A DNA stretch of 64,000 nt, from contig NZ_CP083740.1 in assembly GCF_020150455.1 (NCBI RefSeq), positions 3,162,001 through 3,226,000 on the forward strand, written 5' to 3'. Below the pieces are notes generated by a model, which was not told where the DNA came from, did not search any database, and was given only the letters and a program-made list of their open reading frames with translations. This stretch comes from Bremerella sp. TYQ1. GTDB lineage: Bacteria; Planctomycetota; Planctomycetia; Pirellulales; Pirellulaceae. Positions 29,271 to 38,426 of this stretch are shown here, piece after piece. The position numbers and the translations under genes were made by a program. The first letter of the stretch is position 1. Each line of letters starts with the position of its first letter.

Positions 29271-29375
29271 CGTAGGATGGCTACCGTCCTCTTCGATGGA
29301 AAGCCACCTTCATAACGAGACATCCATCGGCCCAACCGAGATGGCTATCTCCTCGGAAGGCATAGCCATCCTACG
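29271..29375. repeat. Inverted repeat, GTAGGATGGCT type
   Basis: CGTAGGATGGCT (29271-29282) and AGCCATCCTACG (29364-29375) are perfect 12-base inverted copies. A related short hairpin (GTAGG...CCTAC) lies at 28364-28383, on the other side of the zinc-ribbon gene. Confidence 0.7.
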
Positions 29376-29397
29376 ACTACTACCGGGAAAGAAACGC

Positions 29398-30600
29398 ATG
29401 GGTCGTCGTACTTTCAAGCCAAGTCGCATGCGCTCGCTCGTTTGGACGATCTTCGTCACACTGGCGTTACTGCCTCTGCTGACGGGGTGCGAAGACCAAG
29501 CGGCTCGATATCGCGAAATCGAAGACGAACTCGTTCGAGTCAACGGCAGCTTCTACGACCATGAGAAGGAGGTTGTCTACGATCTCGTACGCTGCGACGT
29601 CACTCCGCTTTTCTGGGAACGTGTGTTTCCGCTAGACAAACTCGGATCGGTGCACTTGGCAGGTTCCAACTTCTCCGATGCGCATGCTCGCTTTCTACTT
29701 CACTGCCCGAAACTGATGCATGTCGACTGTTCGTACACCGAAATCACAGACGGCGGTGTTTCTCAGCTTCAAAATATTCCGAGACTCGAATTCCTCGACC
29801 TTTCCGGGTGCCGTGTTACTGACGGCTGCATCCCTGACTTATTGGCCCATAAATCACTCAGAGAAGTCAATTTGCTGGAAACGCCCATTTCCAAAGAAGG
29901 GGCTCGCCAGCTGGCCAAGCGTTTCCAAATAACCTGGAGCGACGTCCCTTCCGAGGAAGTCCGCCAAGGGTTATCTGCTCTGGCCCGAAGAGACGTCTGG
30001 CTGACGCCTGCCCCGAAAGATCAAACGATCGAAGGACACGAGCCGAATCAATATGACATTAGGCTATGGCCGTTTGATCTCGAAAACGCTTCCGGCCCCC
30101 GAGATCAAGTCGTCGAACATATCCACATGCTGAGCCACGCCGGGCAACTGAAAATCCAATTCAATTCGTCCGCCTTGTTCAAGCACCTTCCAGCAATTTC
30201 ACGCATTGACGATCTAGAAGTCAGGCAGCCATGGGAAACTGATGAAGAATTCGACCTCAAACAGTTGAAATATCTTGCTGGAGTAACAATCCATAAACTG
30301 ACATTGTATGTAGAAGATACTCCAGCCGATCAATTTGCAGCGGTCGCTTCCATCAAGAAACTTCGCGAATTAGACATTAGCAATCAGACCATCACGCCAG
30401 ACAAGTGGTCAGCGCTAATGCATTGCCGCGAACTCAAATCGATTCACTTCATCGGATGCCAATTCAATCAACTCGGTCTGTACGAAGGGGCCGAACATGC
30501 GATTCAAATCCATTTTGATCTCTTCGAACCTCCACCGCCAGAAACTCGGAACAAGCTCTTAGAATTGACCCAAGCTGCGGCAACGGACCAACAGCCGTAG
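29398..30600 (+). CDS. Leucine-rich-repeat lipoprotein, tandem copy 1
   Basis: 400 residues from ATG 29398; ATG 29428 is also possible. A lipoprotein signal ends in LLTGC, so the mature protein is acylated on Cys and anchored to a membrane. The N-terminal half carries LRR-like units (FLDLSGCRVTDGCIPDLL, REVNLLETPISKEGARQL) typical of planctomycete LRR proteins. After an EEVRQGL linker a second region ends with another LRR-like stretch (RELDISNQTITPDKWSAL). The next gene is a clear paralog. Function unknown; surface binding is a guess. Confidence 0.8.
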   Translation: MGRRTFKPSRMRSLVWTIFVTLALLPLLTGCEDQAARYREIEDELVRVNGSFYDHEKEVVYDLVRCDVTPLFWERVFPLDKLGSVHLAGSNFSDAHARFLLHCPKLMHVDCSYTEITDGGVSQLQNIPRLEFLDLSGCRVTDGCIPDLLAHKSLREVNLLETPISKEGARQLAKRFQITWSDVPSEEVRQGLSALARRDVWLTPAPKDQTIEGHEPNQYDIRLWPFDLENASGPRDQVVEHIHMLSHAGQLKIQFNSSALFKHLPAISRIDDLEVRQPWETDEEFDLKQLKYLAGVTIHKLTLYVEDTPADQFAAVASIKKLRELDISNQTITPDKWSALMHCRELKSIHFIGCQFNQLGLYEGAEHAIQIHFDLFEPPPPETRNKLLELTQAAATDQQP

Positions 30601-30636
30601 TCGCCACATGTTCCCCGCCTTTCATCGGACTGCTCT

Positions 30637-31788
30637 ATGCCCTCGCTCGTTAACCAACTCTTCGCTCTGCTTGCGTTGCTTATCGTCTTGTCTGGCTGCC
30701 AAGACAACACGGCTCGTTACCAAGAAATCCAAGCCGAACTGTCGAAAGCTGGCGGCGATTTCTACGAAAGCGATCAGGAGCTGGCCTATATTCTGAATCG
30801 ATGCGATGTCGAACAACTGTCATGGGAACGCATCTTTCCGCTTCCGCAACTGACAGCCGTTCTCTTGGAGGGATCGAACTTCTCCGACGCTCAGGTCCGT
30901 TTTCTGCTGAATTGCCCCAACCTCGTCGATGTGCATTGTCCCTACACAAATATTACCGACGGGGGCGTTTCTCAGCTGCGAGGCATGAACAATCTGCGGA
31001 ACCTCGATCTTTCCGGCTGCTACGTTACCGATGCCTGCATTCCTGATTTATTAGCGATCGATTCCCTGGAAACGCTTCTCATCGATCAAACGCACATCAC
31101 GCCTGCGGGTGCCAAGCAACTCGAACAGCGATTTAGCGTCGTCTGGTCACAAGTCCCTTCGGAAGAAATCCGCCAATCGTTGTGCGATTTGAGTCGTCAT
31201 CACTTCGGACTCATCGTACTGGGCGCGGACACCGACGAGCAGGACGCCTCCCCCGTTTACTCGGTCGACTTCAACGACACCACGAAGATGCCGGACAACA
31301 TCACCGAGCAGCTGAACATGCTGTCGCATTCCGGCAAATTGGAACTGATGCTTAACAGCGAAACATACCTGCAAAAGCTGCGAGGAATCGACGGCCCGAT
31401 CCACGAGATTTTCCTGTTTGAACCATGGGACGAAGAGCAGACGTTCGATAAAACGTCGCTCACGATTCTCTCAGAACTCAACACGCGACAACTCGTGTTG
31501 TCGTTCAACGACCTCACGCCCGAACAGCTCCGCAGTGTTGCCGACACGCCAGGCTTGAAAAACTTGAACATGCTCAATCAGACAATCACCCCGGAAGAAT
31601 GGAAAACCTTGGTGCAGATTCCAAGCCTTGAAACGCTGATATTCCATGACACCAAATTCCAGGACATCGACAAATTCTCCCCGGCCGAACACAACATCCA
31701 ACTGGAACTCTACGGGACCGACGAATCTGACACCAAACTAGAAAAGCAACTAACTAAGCTAGTCACTCCGAATGAAGATGAACGGTAG
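30637..31788 (+). CDS. Leucine-rich-repeat lipoprotein, tandem copy 2
   Basis: 383 residues with lipobox IVLSGC at the end of the signal sequence. It matches copy 1 along its whole length: ARYQEIQAEL, GSNFSDAQVRFLLNCP, TNITDGGVSQL, NLDLSGCYVTDACIPDLLA, QVPSEEIRQSL, HMLSH/NMLSHSGKLE, and NQTITPEEW. It begins 36 bases after copy 1 and is probably cotranscribed. The middle and C-terminal thirds have diverged most. No terminator is evident after it. Confidence 0.8.
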   Translation: MPSLVNQLFALLALLIVLSGCQDNTARYQEIQAELSKAGGDFYESDQELAYILNRCDVEQLSWERIFPLPQLTAVLLEGSNFSDAQVRFLLNCPNLVDVHCPYTNITDGGVSQLRGMNNLRNLDLSGCYVTDACIPDLLAIDSLETLLIDQTHITPAGAKQLEQRFSVVWSQVPSEEIRQSLCDLSRHHFGLIVLGADTDEQDASPVYSVDFNDTTKMPDNITEQLNMLSHSGKLELMLNSETYLQKLRGIDGPIHEIFLFEPWDEEQTFDKTSLTILSELNTRQLVLSFNDLTPEQLRSVADTPGLKNLNMLNQTITPEEWKTLVQIPSLETLIFHDTKFQDIDKFSPAEHNIQLELYGTDESDTKLEKQLTKLVTPNEDER

Positions 31789-32237
31789 CCTGGGAATGGA
31801 AAACGAAGAGTTGTCTTACCGCCTCGGAACCGGGCAGGAATAGTTGAAGGCGCGATAACAATCGGGTTCCCTCATCTCGATTAACGTGGATCTGACTGCC
31901 ACAGTTTTTGTGGCGATGGCGAGTTTGCTTCGGCGGGCTTTATTTTAAGTAAGTATTGCACAAGTGTACAACTATTTTGCGTGAATCTTGCGCCGTCCTG
32001 CGTGTTTGCGGATCGTTTTTCCCGGAAGCCTGCGCCTCGGTTGGGCGAGAAATAAGGGGGCCGATTCCGCGATGCCTTGTGCTGGGCTGCGAAGTGGTGC
32101 ATCTGACCGAGGCAGGCACAAACGATTCACAAATCAGGGGCGGTTCGCTTGGACACCCTGGTACAATGACGAGCGACTCTATCGCTACCAAGATCGCTCG
32201 TTGAAAATTGACAATTCACGCCCTCGCAGGTCCCTTT
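31789..32237. other. 449-base intergenic region, nothing identified
   Basis: It lies between two convergent genes. Open frames here are short, overlap each other on both strands and show no coding character. I see no clear hairpin with a T-run and no repeat shared with other parts of the window. Confidence 0.5.
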
Positions 32238-34034
32238 TTAAGCAGCCAAGCGGATGGGGCCTTTCGGGCTGCGGAGATCGAACAAGCCGAAGATCTCTTC
32301 TTTCGAGAAACCAACTTTGGCAGGCTCGCCGGTGTCGCTGAAGAGCGTGTTGAACAGCTCACGCTTTTCTTCGAGCACTTTGTTGATGCGGTCTTCGATT
32401 GTCCCCACGGCCAGGTATCGGCTGATGGTCACCGCCCCGGCAGCTCCGATGCGATGGGCCCGATTGATGGCCTGGTCTTCGATGGCCGGATTCCACCAGC
32501 GATCGAACAAAAAGACATACTCGCAGAACTGCAAATTGAGCCCGACGCTACCAGCCCCGTAGCTCATCAGAATGACATGCTTGGAAGGGTCGTTCTTGAA
32601 CTGATCGATCACTCCTTCCCGCTGCTTGTGCGGTACTTTGCCGTGGTATTCCAGCGGCCCGAACGGTTCAACATGCTTGCGAATCTCTTGAATGGTTCGC
32701 GTCCATTGGCTGAAGAGGATCGCCTTTTTGCCGCTGGCAGCGACTTCTTCGAGGTCGGCTTTCAGTTGATCCATCTTGGCACTTTCGCCGGTCAGCGGAT
32801 CAAAGTTGCAAATTTGCTTGAGCCGCAAAACGAGCTCGAACACATGCTGCACCGTCAGTTCCTGGCCCATGTCTTCGAGCCGGACGACCCCTTCTTTCTC
32901 GGCGATTTCGTACGCTTCCTGCTGTGCCGGTGAAAGATGCAGCTCGGCATCGCGATAAAGCCGCGGCGGCATATCGGTCATCACCAGGTCTTTGGTGCGG
33001 CGAATGATGTACTCGCTGGCCGTCGAGCTCATCGCTTTGATCGGCATCCCCTTGGTCAACAAACCAGGAGCGAGAAACTCGAACACGCCGACCAGGTCGT
33101 CGGTACTGTTTTCGATCGGCGTTCCCGTGAGTGCCCAGCTTCGCGTGCGAGGAATCTTCGTGGCGATCTCGGCGGTGGTACTGTTCGTGTTTTTAATACG
33201 CTGTGCTTCGTCGAGCACGACCAAATCGAAGTGGAGCCCGCTCTCTTCGCTGACAAGTTCGTGATCGCGCATCAGCAGTTCGTAGTTGGCGATCTTCACC
33301 GGTGTTTGATTGTCTCGCCAGAGCCAGCTTCGTTTGGCCGAATCGCCTTCGATGACACTGATCGGAATTTCAGGAGCCCACAGAGAGAACTCCCGCTTCC
33401 AGTTCGAGACCAACGGCTTCGGGCAGACCAATAACACGCTGCGTATTTCGCCGGCTCGCAGCAGCATCCGCATGGTGCTGATCGACTGCATGGTTTTGCC
33501 GAGCCCCATTTCATCCGCCATCACGGCCGCATGACGCGGATACAAAAACGCGATGCCTTCAAACTGGTACGGAAACGGCTCGAACGGGAATTCGAGTGCT
33601 CCGCTGGTGACCAGCGATTCGAGCGACGGCTGCAGCAGATAATAGAGACGGTCTTCCAGTTTGATCACATCGCCTGGGGGACGAATGTGCGTGACGCGTT
33701 TCGGTTTCGGCTTGCGAGGTTCGGCCCCTTCAGCGGCAGGCTCGTCGGAAGATTCTTTCTTCGGCGGGGCCTTCTTTTCGAGGGCTTGCAGCCACGCTGG
33801 TGCTTCCGGGAAGACAAAACTTTTGACAGGGACTTTCGGTCCACTGCATGTCAGCGAGACCGCCTTGGGACGTTCCGATTTGAAGTTCTCGGACGTGATC
33901 GTAATTTGCGGAGCTCGAGCGAGTGCCGGAGTCCAGCCCAAGGGAATGACCTCGGTTTTGATATTGAGATCGAACGAATTGGTTTCCAGGGTATCAGTCA
34001 ATGGCTTGGCCTGATCGAAAACAAGGACAGACAA
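32238..34034 (-). CDS. SNF2-family DEAD/DEAH-box ATPase
   Basis: 598 residues. A divergent N-terminal 130 residues includes a Lys/Pro/Glu-rich linker. The SNF2 motor follows: Walker A MADEMGLGKT, motif Ia LLVCPKPLVSNWKREF, Walker B VVLDEAQRIKN, motif III WALTGTPIEN, then the C-terminal RecA lobe with ILFSQWTRTIQEIRKH, LMSYGAGSVGLNLQ and motif VI QAINRAHRIG. Such proteins are ATP-driven DNA translocases acting on protein-DNA complexes, for example RapA-like or in defence systems. No nuclease, methylase or other defence gene adjoins it, so I make no defence claim. It appears monocistronic. Confidence 0.9.
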   Translation of the reverse strand: MSVLVFDQAKPLTDTLETNSFDLNIKTEVIPLGWTPALARAPQITITSENFKSERPKAVSLTCSGPKVPVKSFVFPEAPAWLQALEKKAPPKKESSDEPAAEGAEPRKPKPKRVTHIRPPGDVIKLEDRLYYLLQPSLESLVTSGALEFPFEPFPYQFEGIAFLYPRHAAVMADEMGLGKTMQSISTMRMLLRAGEIRSVLLVCPKPLVSNWKREFSLWAPEIPISVIEGDSAKRSWLWRDNQTPVKIANYELLMRDHELVSEESGLHFDLVVLDEAQRIKNTNSTTAEIATKIPRTRSWALTGTPIENSTDDLVGVFEFLAPGLLTKGMPIKAMSSTASEYIIRRTKDLVMTDMPPRLYRDAELHLSPAQQEAYEIAEKEGVVRLEDMGQELTVQHVFELVLRLKQICNFDPLTGESAKMDQLKADLEEVAASGKKAILFSQWTRTIQEIRKHVEPFGPLEYHGKVPHKQREGVIDQFKNDPSKHVILMSYGAGSVGLNLQFCEYVFLFDRWWNPAIEDQAINRAHRIGAAGAVTISRYLAVGTIEDRINKVLEEKRELFNTLFSDTGEPAKVGFSKEEIFGLFDLRSPKGPIRLAA

Positions 34035-34035
34035 A

Positions 34036-34096
34036 GGGTGCCACTGGCTTCACCAGTGCCTAGGTTCGTTAAGCACTGACATAGCCAGTGGCACCC
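34036..34096. repeat. REP-like inverted repeat, GTGCCACTGGCT type
   Basis: GGGTGCCACTGGCT (34036-34049) and AGCCAGTGGCACCC (34083-34096) are perfect 14-base inverted copies. An inner CACTG-containing pair (34051-34075) extends the fold. It sits directly upstream of the SNF2 gene. Confidence 0.8.
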
Positions 34097-34125
34097 ACAA
34101 TTTGGAAAACGCTTGTGACGCGTCC

Positions 34126-34704
34126 TTACTTACCGACGCCGTGGGCTTCCTCGATAGCTTCACGGATTCGGGTAAACGGCTCGTTCAGGTCGAGATCGAT
34201 CGCGCGCTCTTGCCACAAGTTTTCCAACTGGGCCGTATCGGCTTGATGATCCGCACTGACGGCGACCTCATAGCTGCCAAGCTTGAATGATCGGATGTGG
34301 GGGGGAGCCACAGCTACCTGAGCGGTATCTTGCTGGTACGTCGGGGAGGAATCGACAGCAACCGCTTCTTCAGAACAATTGGGGGGGACCAACAAGACCG
34401 GCACATCAATATGATCCCGCAGCGACAGCACATGCTCGCTATCGGTGCAGACGGCCAGCGCCGGCGTTTTCAGCTTTGCCAGCAATGCGCCGCCGATCTG
34501 TTCGCCATACAAATAGGGCTTCAGCGTCGGTCCGTACAGGATCTCTTGAGCACGGTTGGCTTTCACGGGGGCGGTACAGTGGAATTCGAGGGGACGTCCG
34601 GCCAGATTTAAGACCAAGAGTCCACCAAATAAACCACCAGGGGTATGCTCCACCACGGTAAGGAATCCGAGGGTGGGCACGGTTTTCTCGTTCCGGTTCG
34701 ACAT
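34126..34704 (-). CDS. Conserved hypothetical protein
   Basis: 192 residues from ATG 34704; a GTG at 34710 is also possible. No signal or membrane helix. The N-terminal half has a beta-rich pattern (TLGFLTVVEHTPGG, GGLLVLNLAGRPLEFHC) followed by YGPTLKPYLYGEQIGGALL. The C-terminus is predicted helical and acidic. I do not recognise a named domain. It is divergent from the coiled-coil protein at 34932, with 227 bases between starts, and the two could be regulated together. Confidence 0.65.
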   Translation of the reverse strand: MSNRNEKTVPTLGFLTVVEHTPGGLFGGLLVLNLAGRPLEFHCTAPVKANRAQEILYGPTLKPYLYGEQIGGALLAKLKTPALAVCTDSEHVLSLRDHIDVPVLLVPPNCSEEAVAVDSSPTYQQDTAQVAVAPPHIRSFKLGSYEVAVSADHQADTAQLENLWQERAIDLDLNEPFTRIREAIEEAHGVGK

Positions 34705-34931
34705 AGGCACTCCATCTTGCCCATTTGCATATCATGACAGCATATCGTGTTGCGGCGGCTAGGGCTCGCAGCCTAACCAACTGAATCGGTGTTTGGGAAA
34801 GGTGGACTTTAACTATCGTAACGGCGGTTATCCCACCGCTAGCAGTGCTTGCGGTAAAACGAAATGCTCGACAGTCAGCAGGCATCGTGGGTATACTGAG
34901 TTACTTAACCTACCTGGAGACCAATGAACCT

Positions 34932-35399
34932 ATGTCGCTCGACCCGAAAGACCTGTCCACTCTTTTCACCCACGTCGACGTCAGCTCCAACCCATCTCCC
35001 ATGCAGCAAACCATTCACACGGAAGAAACGAATGCCCTGCTCAAGCGGATGATCGAGCTGCAGGAACGTCAGACGCTGCTGATGGAAGAGATGCTGCAGC
35101 AACAGGTGCATACGCAAAAGCAACGTTCCGCCGAGCTCAACGCCTGGCGTAAGGCCCATCCAGAATTGGCTGAAAAGTGCCGCATGGCCGCCGAGGCCCT
35201 CAGCAAAGTTCATGCAGACTTCTTAGGCACTTTGGCCAACGAAGTCGACGATACGGCCGAGGACATGATCGACAGCGAATTCATGCTCAGCGAATTCGTC
35301 GACCGGTTCGGTCCACGCATCGCCCACTTAAACGGCGTCCTCCAGATGCTTGCCCAACTAGGTGCTCCGGTCCAAGCGACCAAGGCGAAATCGTCGTAA
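34932..35399 (+). CDS. Small helical/coiled-coil protein, hypothetical
   Basis: 155 residues from ATG 34932, with GGAG about 13 bases upstream. Residues 33-80 form a probable coiled coil with Glu/Gln/Leu heptads (NALLKRMIELQERQTLLMEEML and on). The rest is alpha-helical with a DDTAEDMIDSEFMLSEF acidic stretch. No signal peptide. A strong terminator follows, so it is its own unit. Function unknown. Confidence 0.65.
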   Translation: MSLDPKDLSTLFTHVDVSSNPSPMQQTIHTEETNALLKRMIELQERQTLLMEEMLQQQVHTQKQRSAELNAWRKAHPELAEKCRMAAEALSKVHADFLGTLANEVDDTAEDMIDSEFMLSEFVDRFGPRIAHLNGVLQMLAQLGAPVQATKAKSS

Positions 35400-35427
35400 C
35401 GGACGTCGCTCAGCGAGAAATCTTCCT

Positions 35428-35456
35428 AAAAAACCTGTTAGATCGCAGGTTTTTTT
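35428..35456 (+). terminator. Rho-independent terminator
   Basis: AAAAAACCTG (35428-35437) pairs with CAGGTTTTTT (35446-35455) around an eight-base loop, and the T-run is part of and follows the stem. It separates the coiled-coil gene from the ligase-led cluster. Confidence 0.9.
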
Positions 35457-35611
35457 ATTGCGCAGAAAAATTACTCGGGCAACCAAAGGTTGTCAGAACA
35501 AGTTTTCTTCGGTACCATCCGTAAAGTCACATCCCTCTGCTCGCATCGTGGCCGAAAAGCTCGTCCGCGGCGAGTCCTTTCTTCCCTTCCTAGTTGGCTT
35601 GAATTGGAACC

Positions 35612-36739
35612 ATGGCAAGCGAAACGCTGACCCCCGAAGTCGAAGCGGCAATGAAGGCCGCAAAGGACAAGCTCGACGCCCACACTTACGAGACCGTCCA
35701 GTGGCATTTCCACGAGTCGACCGGCTGCCCCTTCTGGCTGGAAAAGAAGAAGGAGCTCAACTTCGATCCACTGACCGAAGTGAAATGCTATGACGACCTG
35801 AAGAAGTTCCCGTTGTTTGAAGACGAATGGCTGCGTGGCGGCCCCGTGCGTCGCTGGGTTCCCAAGGCATTTGCCGACAAGCCGATCTATGTCTTCGAAA
35901 CCGGCGGCACGACCGGCATTCCGAAAAGCCGTATCGCCATCGACGACTTCCGAACCGACTACTCCAACTTCAGCGAAACGCTCCCTGACAAGTACTTCCC
36001 CAAGGGTGCGAACTGGTTGATGCTTGGCCCATCGGGTCCGCGTCGCCTGCGATTGGCCGTCGAGCACCTCGCCCAAGTTCGTGGCGGTATCAGCTTCTGT
36101 ATCGACTTAGATCCACGCTGGGTCGTCAAGCTGATCAAACGCGGCAAGATGGACGAACTGGAAGCGTACAAGAAACACTGTATCGATCAGGCCATCACCG
36201 TTCTGACCGCCGGTCACGACGTGAAGTGCATGTTCGGTACTCCCAAACTGATCGAATCGCTTTGTCTCGGTTTGGAAGACAAGGGAACGACGCTCGCCGA
36301 TGTCGGGATCACTGGGATCTTCAGCGGCGGTACCGAGTTCACCCCACAGTGGACGCGATACTGCGTGGAAGAACTGTTTGGTGGTGGTCCGGAAGAAAGC
36401 GGAATCTACATGACTCCTACCTACGGCAATACGCTGATGGGTCTGGCATGTAGCAAGCCAGTCACGCCGGAAGACGGCTACAAGATCTCTTACTACGCTC
36501 CTCAACCACGTGCGGTGACGGAAGTCGTTTCGTTTGACGATCCGAACGAATTGGTTGGCTTCGGCGAAACGGGCCGAGTCAAACTGACGACGCTCACCAA
36601 GGAGTTCTTCGTGCCAGGCTTCCTGGAACGTGACGAAGGGGAACGCGAGATGCCGTTCGAGACCTATCCTTGGGATGGAGTGAGCGGCGTTCGACCGTTC
36701 CACGGCTTCGCCAGCAGCACCACCGTGGGTGTGTACTAA
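35612..36739 (+). CDS. AMP-forming carboxylate ligase of LuxE/PaaK type
   Basis: 375 residues, much shorter than acyl-CoA ligases (500 or more) and close to LuxE acyl-protein synthetases and the LuxE-like parts of arylcarboxylate reductases. The ATP loop is FETGGTTGIPKSR around residue 92; IFSGGTEFTP and YMTPTYGNTLMG are the adenine-side motifs; ETGRVKLTTL resembles the A8 hinge. It would activate a carboxylic acid to an acyl-adenylate and pass it to the next protein. The aldehyde-dehydrogenase-fold protein follows after 89 bases and an alcohol dehydrogenase after that, which suggests acid to aldehyde to alcohol reduction. Substrate unknown. Confidence 0.8.
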   Translation: MASETLTPEVEAAMKAAKDKLDAHTYETVQWHFHESTGCPFWLEKKKELNFDPLTEVKCYDDLKKFPLFEDEWLRGGPVRRWVPKAFADKPIYVFETGGTTGIPKSRIAIDDFRTDYSNFSETLPDKYFPKGANWLMLGPSGPRRLRLAVEHLAQVRGGISFCIDLDPRWVVKLIKRGKMDELEAYKKHCIDQAITVLTAGHDVKCMFGTPKLIESLCLGLEDKGTTLADVGITGIFSGGTEFTPQWTRYCVEELFGGGPEESGIYMTPTYGNTLMGLACSKPVTPEDGYKISYYAPQPRAVTEVVSFDDPNELVGFGETGRVKLTTLTKEFFVPGFLERDEGEREMPFETYPWDGVSGVRPFHGFASSTTVGVY

Positions 36740-36828
36740 CGAAATCGAAACGGATGCCACCGCCGACTTTTCCGCGGTGGCCGATCAACCACCTTCCGAA
36801 TCTTAAAATTCAAATACGGACGCCAATC

Positions 36829-38271
36829 ATGCTGAACATTCCTGCAATCCGCTGGGGCAAGCCCTACGACTCGCTCGAAAAAGAAGACGTCGTCCACTTT
36901 AGCACCGGCGAACCGATCGCCCAGCTAAGTCAAGTCGGCGGCGGCATCTTGAAGCGAGACATGAAGAAAGCTCAGTCCGCTCGAGACGCTTTGCTGCAGT
37001 TCAGCCCGGCCGAGATTCTCGAAAAGTTGTCCGCTGCCGGAAAGCTTTATCTGGAAGCAGACCTTCCCATTGGGGATGGCTCGCAAACGCCTGAAGCGTT
37101 CGTGCATGCTCAAAGCGCCTCGACTGGTTTGCCGGAACATATGTGCCGCGCGAACATGCAGAAGAACGCTTTCGTGCTGCAAAACATGTCCCAAATTCTC
37201 GACTCGCTTACGCGCGGGCTCGATTTAGACATCCTCGCTCGTGGCTACGGCAAAGAACCTGGCCGCGACGTGACGCTCAGCTATCAAGTTCAAAGTCCGG
37301 TACTCGGCGCCGTGTTGCCTTCCAATTCGCCCGGGGTGCATACCCTCTGGCTTCCGGCCGTCGCGCTTCAACTTGGTCTGGTTCTCAAGCCAGGCGGAAA
37401 GGAGCCATGGACGCCGTACCGGATTTTCTCTGCCATGGTCGAAGCAGGTCTGCCTGCCGAGGCGTTCAGTCTTTATCCCGGAGCGGGAAGTGACGTCGGT
37501 TCGTCGCTACTTTCTTCGGTCGATCGAGCGATGGTGTTCGGTGGTCAGCAAACAATTGATCAGTACGCTGGCAATCCGAAAGTCCAACCGCACGGCCCTG
37601 GTTTCAGCAAGATCTTGCTGGGTGACGATGTCGTTGACGATTGGCCGCAATACCTGGACCTGATGGTTCAAAGCGTGTTCGCCAATAGCGGACGTAGCTG
37701 CATCAACGCATCGGGCATCTGGGCTTCGCGGCATACAAAAGAAATCGCCCAAGCCATCGCCGAAAAGATCGGTCCTACGGAAATCAAAGATCCAACCGAC
37801 GACGAAGCCGCGTTGGCCGCATTCACCATGCCCGGCATGGCACCGGCCGTCTGGGGCATGATCGAATCAGACTTAGCCGAAGATGGCGTGACCGATTACA
37901 CCGCTTCCTATGGTGATCGCCTTGTTCAGATGGAACGCTGCGATTACCTCAAGCCGATGGTCATTCATGCCGAGAATCCAGAGAAGCAAGTTGCCAGTAA
38001 AGAGTACATGTTCCCGTTCGTCTCGGTGGTGGAATGTCCACAGGAAGAGATGATCAAGAAGATGGGTTACTCGCTGATTTGCTCGGCGATTACGGAAGAC
38101 GAGAAGTTCGCGCGTGACCTCGTCAATGCGACGCATATCGATCGCCTGAACATCGGCCCGATTCCAACACACAAAGTGGATTGGCTTCAGCCGCATGAAG
38201 GGAACATCATCGAGTTCCTCTTCCGTAGCCGAGCCTACCAATCCGCCCCTGTCCAAGTCGCGGCTTCGTAG
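36829..38271 (+). CDS. Aldehyde-dehydrogenase-fold acyl reductase
   Basis: 480 residues from ATG 36829; the open frame to 36670 overlaps the ligase gene. The ALDH fold shows LPSNSPGVHTLWLP, LKPGGKEPWTPY at the cofactor site and catalytic Cys291 in FANSGRSCINAS. The N-terminal 130 residues are unusual for ordinary ALDHs. In LuxCE-like systems a reductase of this fold accepts the acyl group from the ligase on its Cys and reduces it to the aldehyde with NAD(P)H. That role fits the neighbours on both sides but is inference. A repeat element separates it from the dehydrogenase gene. Confidence 0.8.
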   Translation: MLNIPAIRWGKPYDSLEKEDVVHFSTGEPIAQLSQVGGGILKRDMKKAQSARDALLQFSPAEILEKLSAAGKLYLEADLPIGDGSQTPEAFVHAQSASTGLPEHMCRANMQKNAFVLQNMSQILDSLTRGLDLDILARGYGKEPGRDVTLSYQVQSPVLGAVLPSNSPGVHTLWLPAVALQLGLVLKPGGKEPWTPYRIFSAMVEAGLPAEAFSLYPGAGSDVGSSLLSSVDRAMVFGGQQTIDQYAGNPKVQPHGPGFSKILLGDDVVDDWPQYLDLMVQSVFANSGRSCINASGIWASRHTKEIAQAIAEKIGPTEIKDPTDDEAALAAFTMPGMAPAVWGMIESDLAEDGVTDYTASYGDRLVQMERCDYLKPMVIHAENPEKQVASKEYMFPFVSVVECPQEEMIKKMGYSLICSAITEDEKFARDLVNATHIDRLNIGPIPTHKVDWLQPHEGNIIEFLFRSRAYQSAPVQVAAS

Positions 38272-38294
38272 TTTAGTAGAGAAAAGCCTCTTGC

Positions 38295-38409
38295 TTCTGT
38301 CCCCTCGCCCCTTTGGGGAGAGGGCTAGGGTGAGGGGCGGCGCGGGTACACGGTTCGCCCCCTCACCCTAACCCTCTCCCCCGTAGACGGTGGAGAGGGA
38401 ACCGGAATG
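38295..38409. repeat. Palindromic dispersed repeat, copy 2
   Basis: TTCTGTCCCCTCGCCCCTTTGGGGAG... to ...GAGAGGGAACCGGAA repeats the core of the element at 27053-27190: AGAGGGCTAGGGTGAGGGG near the left and CCCCTCACCCTAACCCTCTCCCC near the right, with a GTACACGGTTCGCC centre instead of GTACCAGGTTCGCC. The outer TCTTATTCCTG arms are missing. It lies between the ALDH-fold and alcohol dehydrogenase genes. Confidence 0.85.
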
Positions 38410-38426
38410 AAACAGGATCCCGAGGC

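Noticed and set aside
32238..34034. Defence island around the SNF2 protein
   Set aside because: No nuclease, methylase, toxin or CRISPR component lies within several genes.
27053..38409. CRISPR array suggested by repeated CCCTCTCCC blocks
   Set aside because: The copies are 11 kb apart, palindromic and without regular spacers or cas genes.
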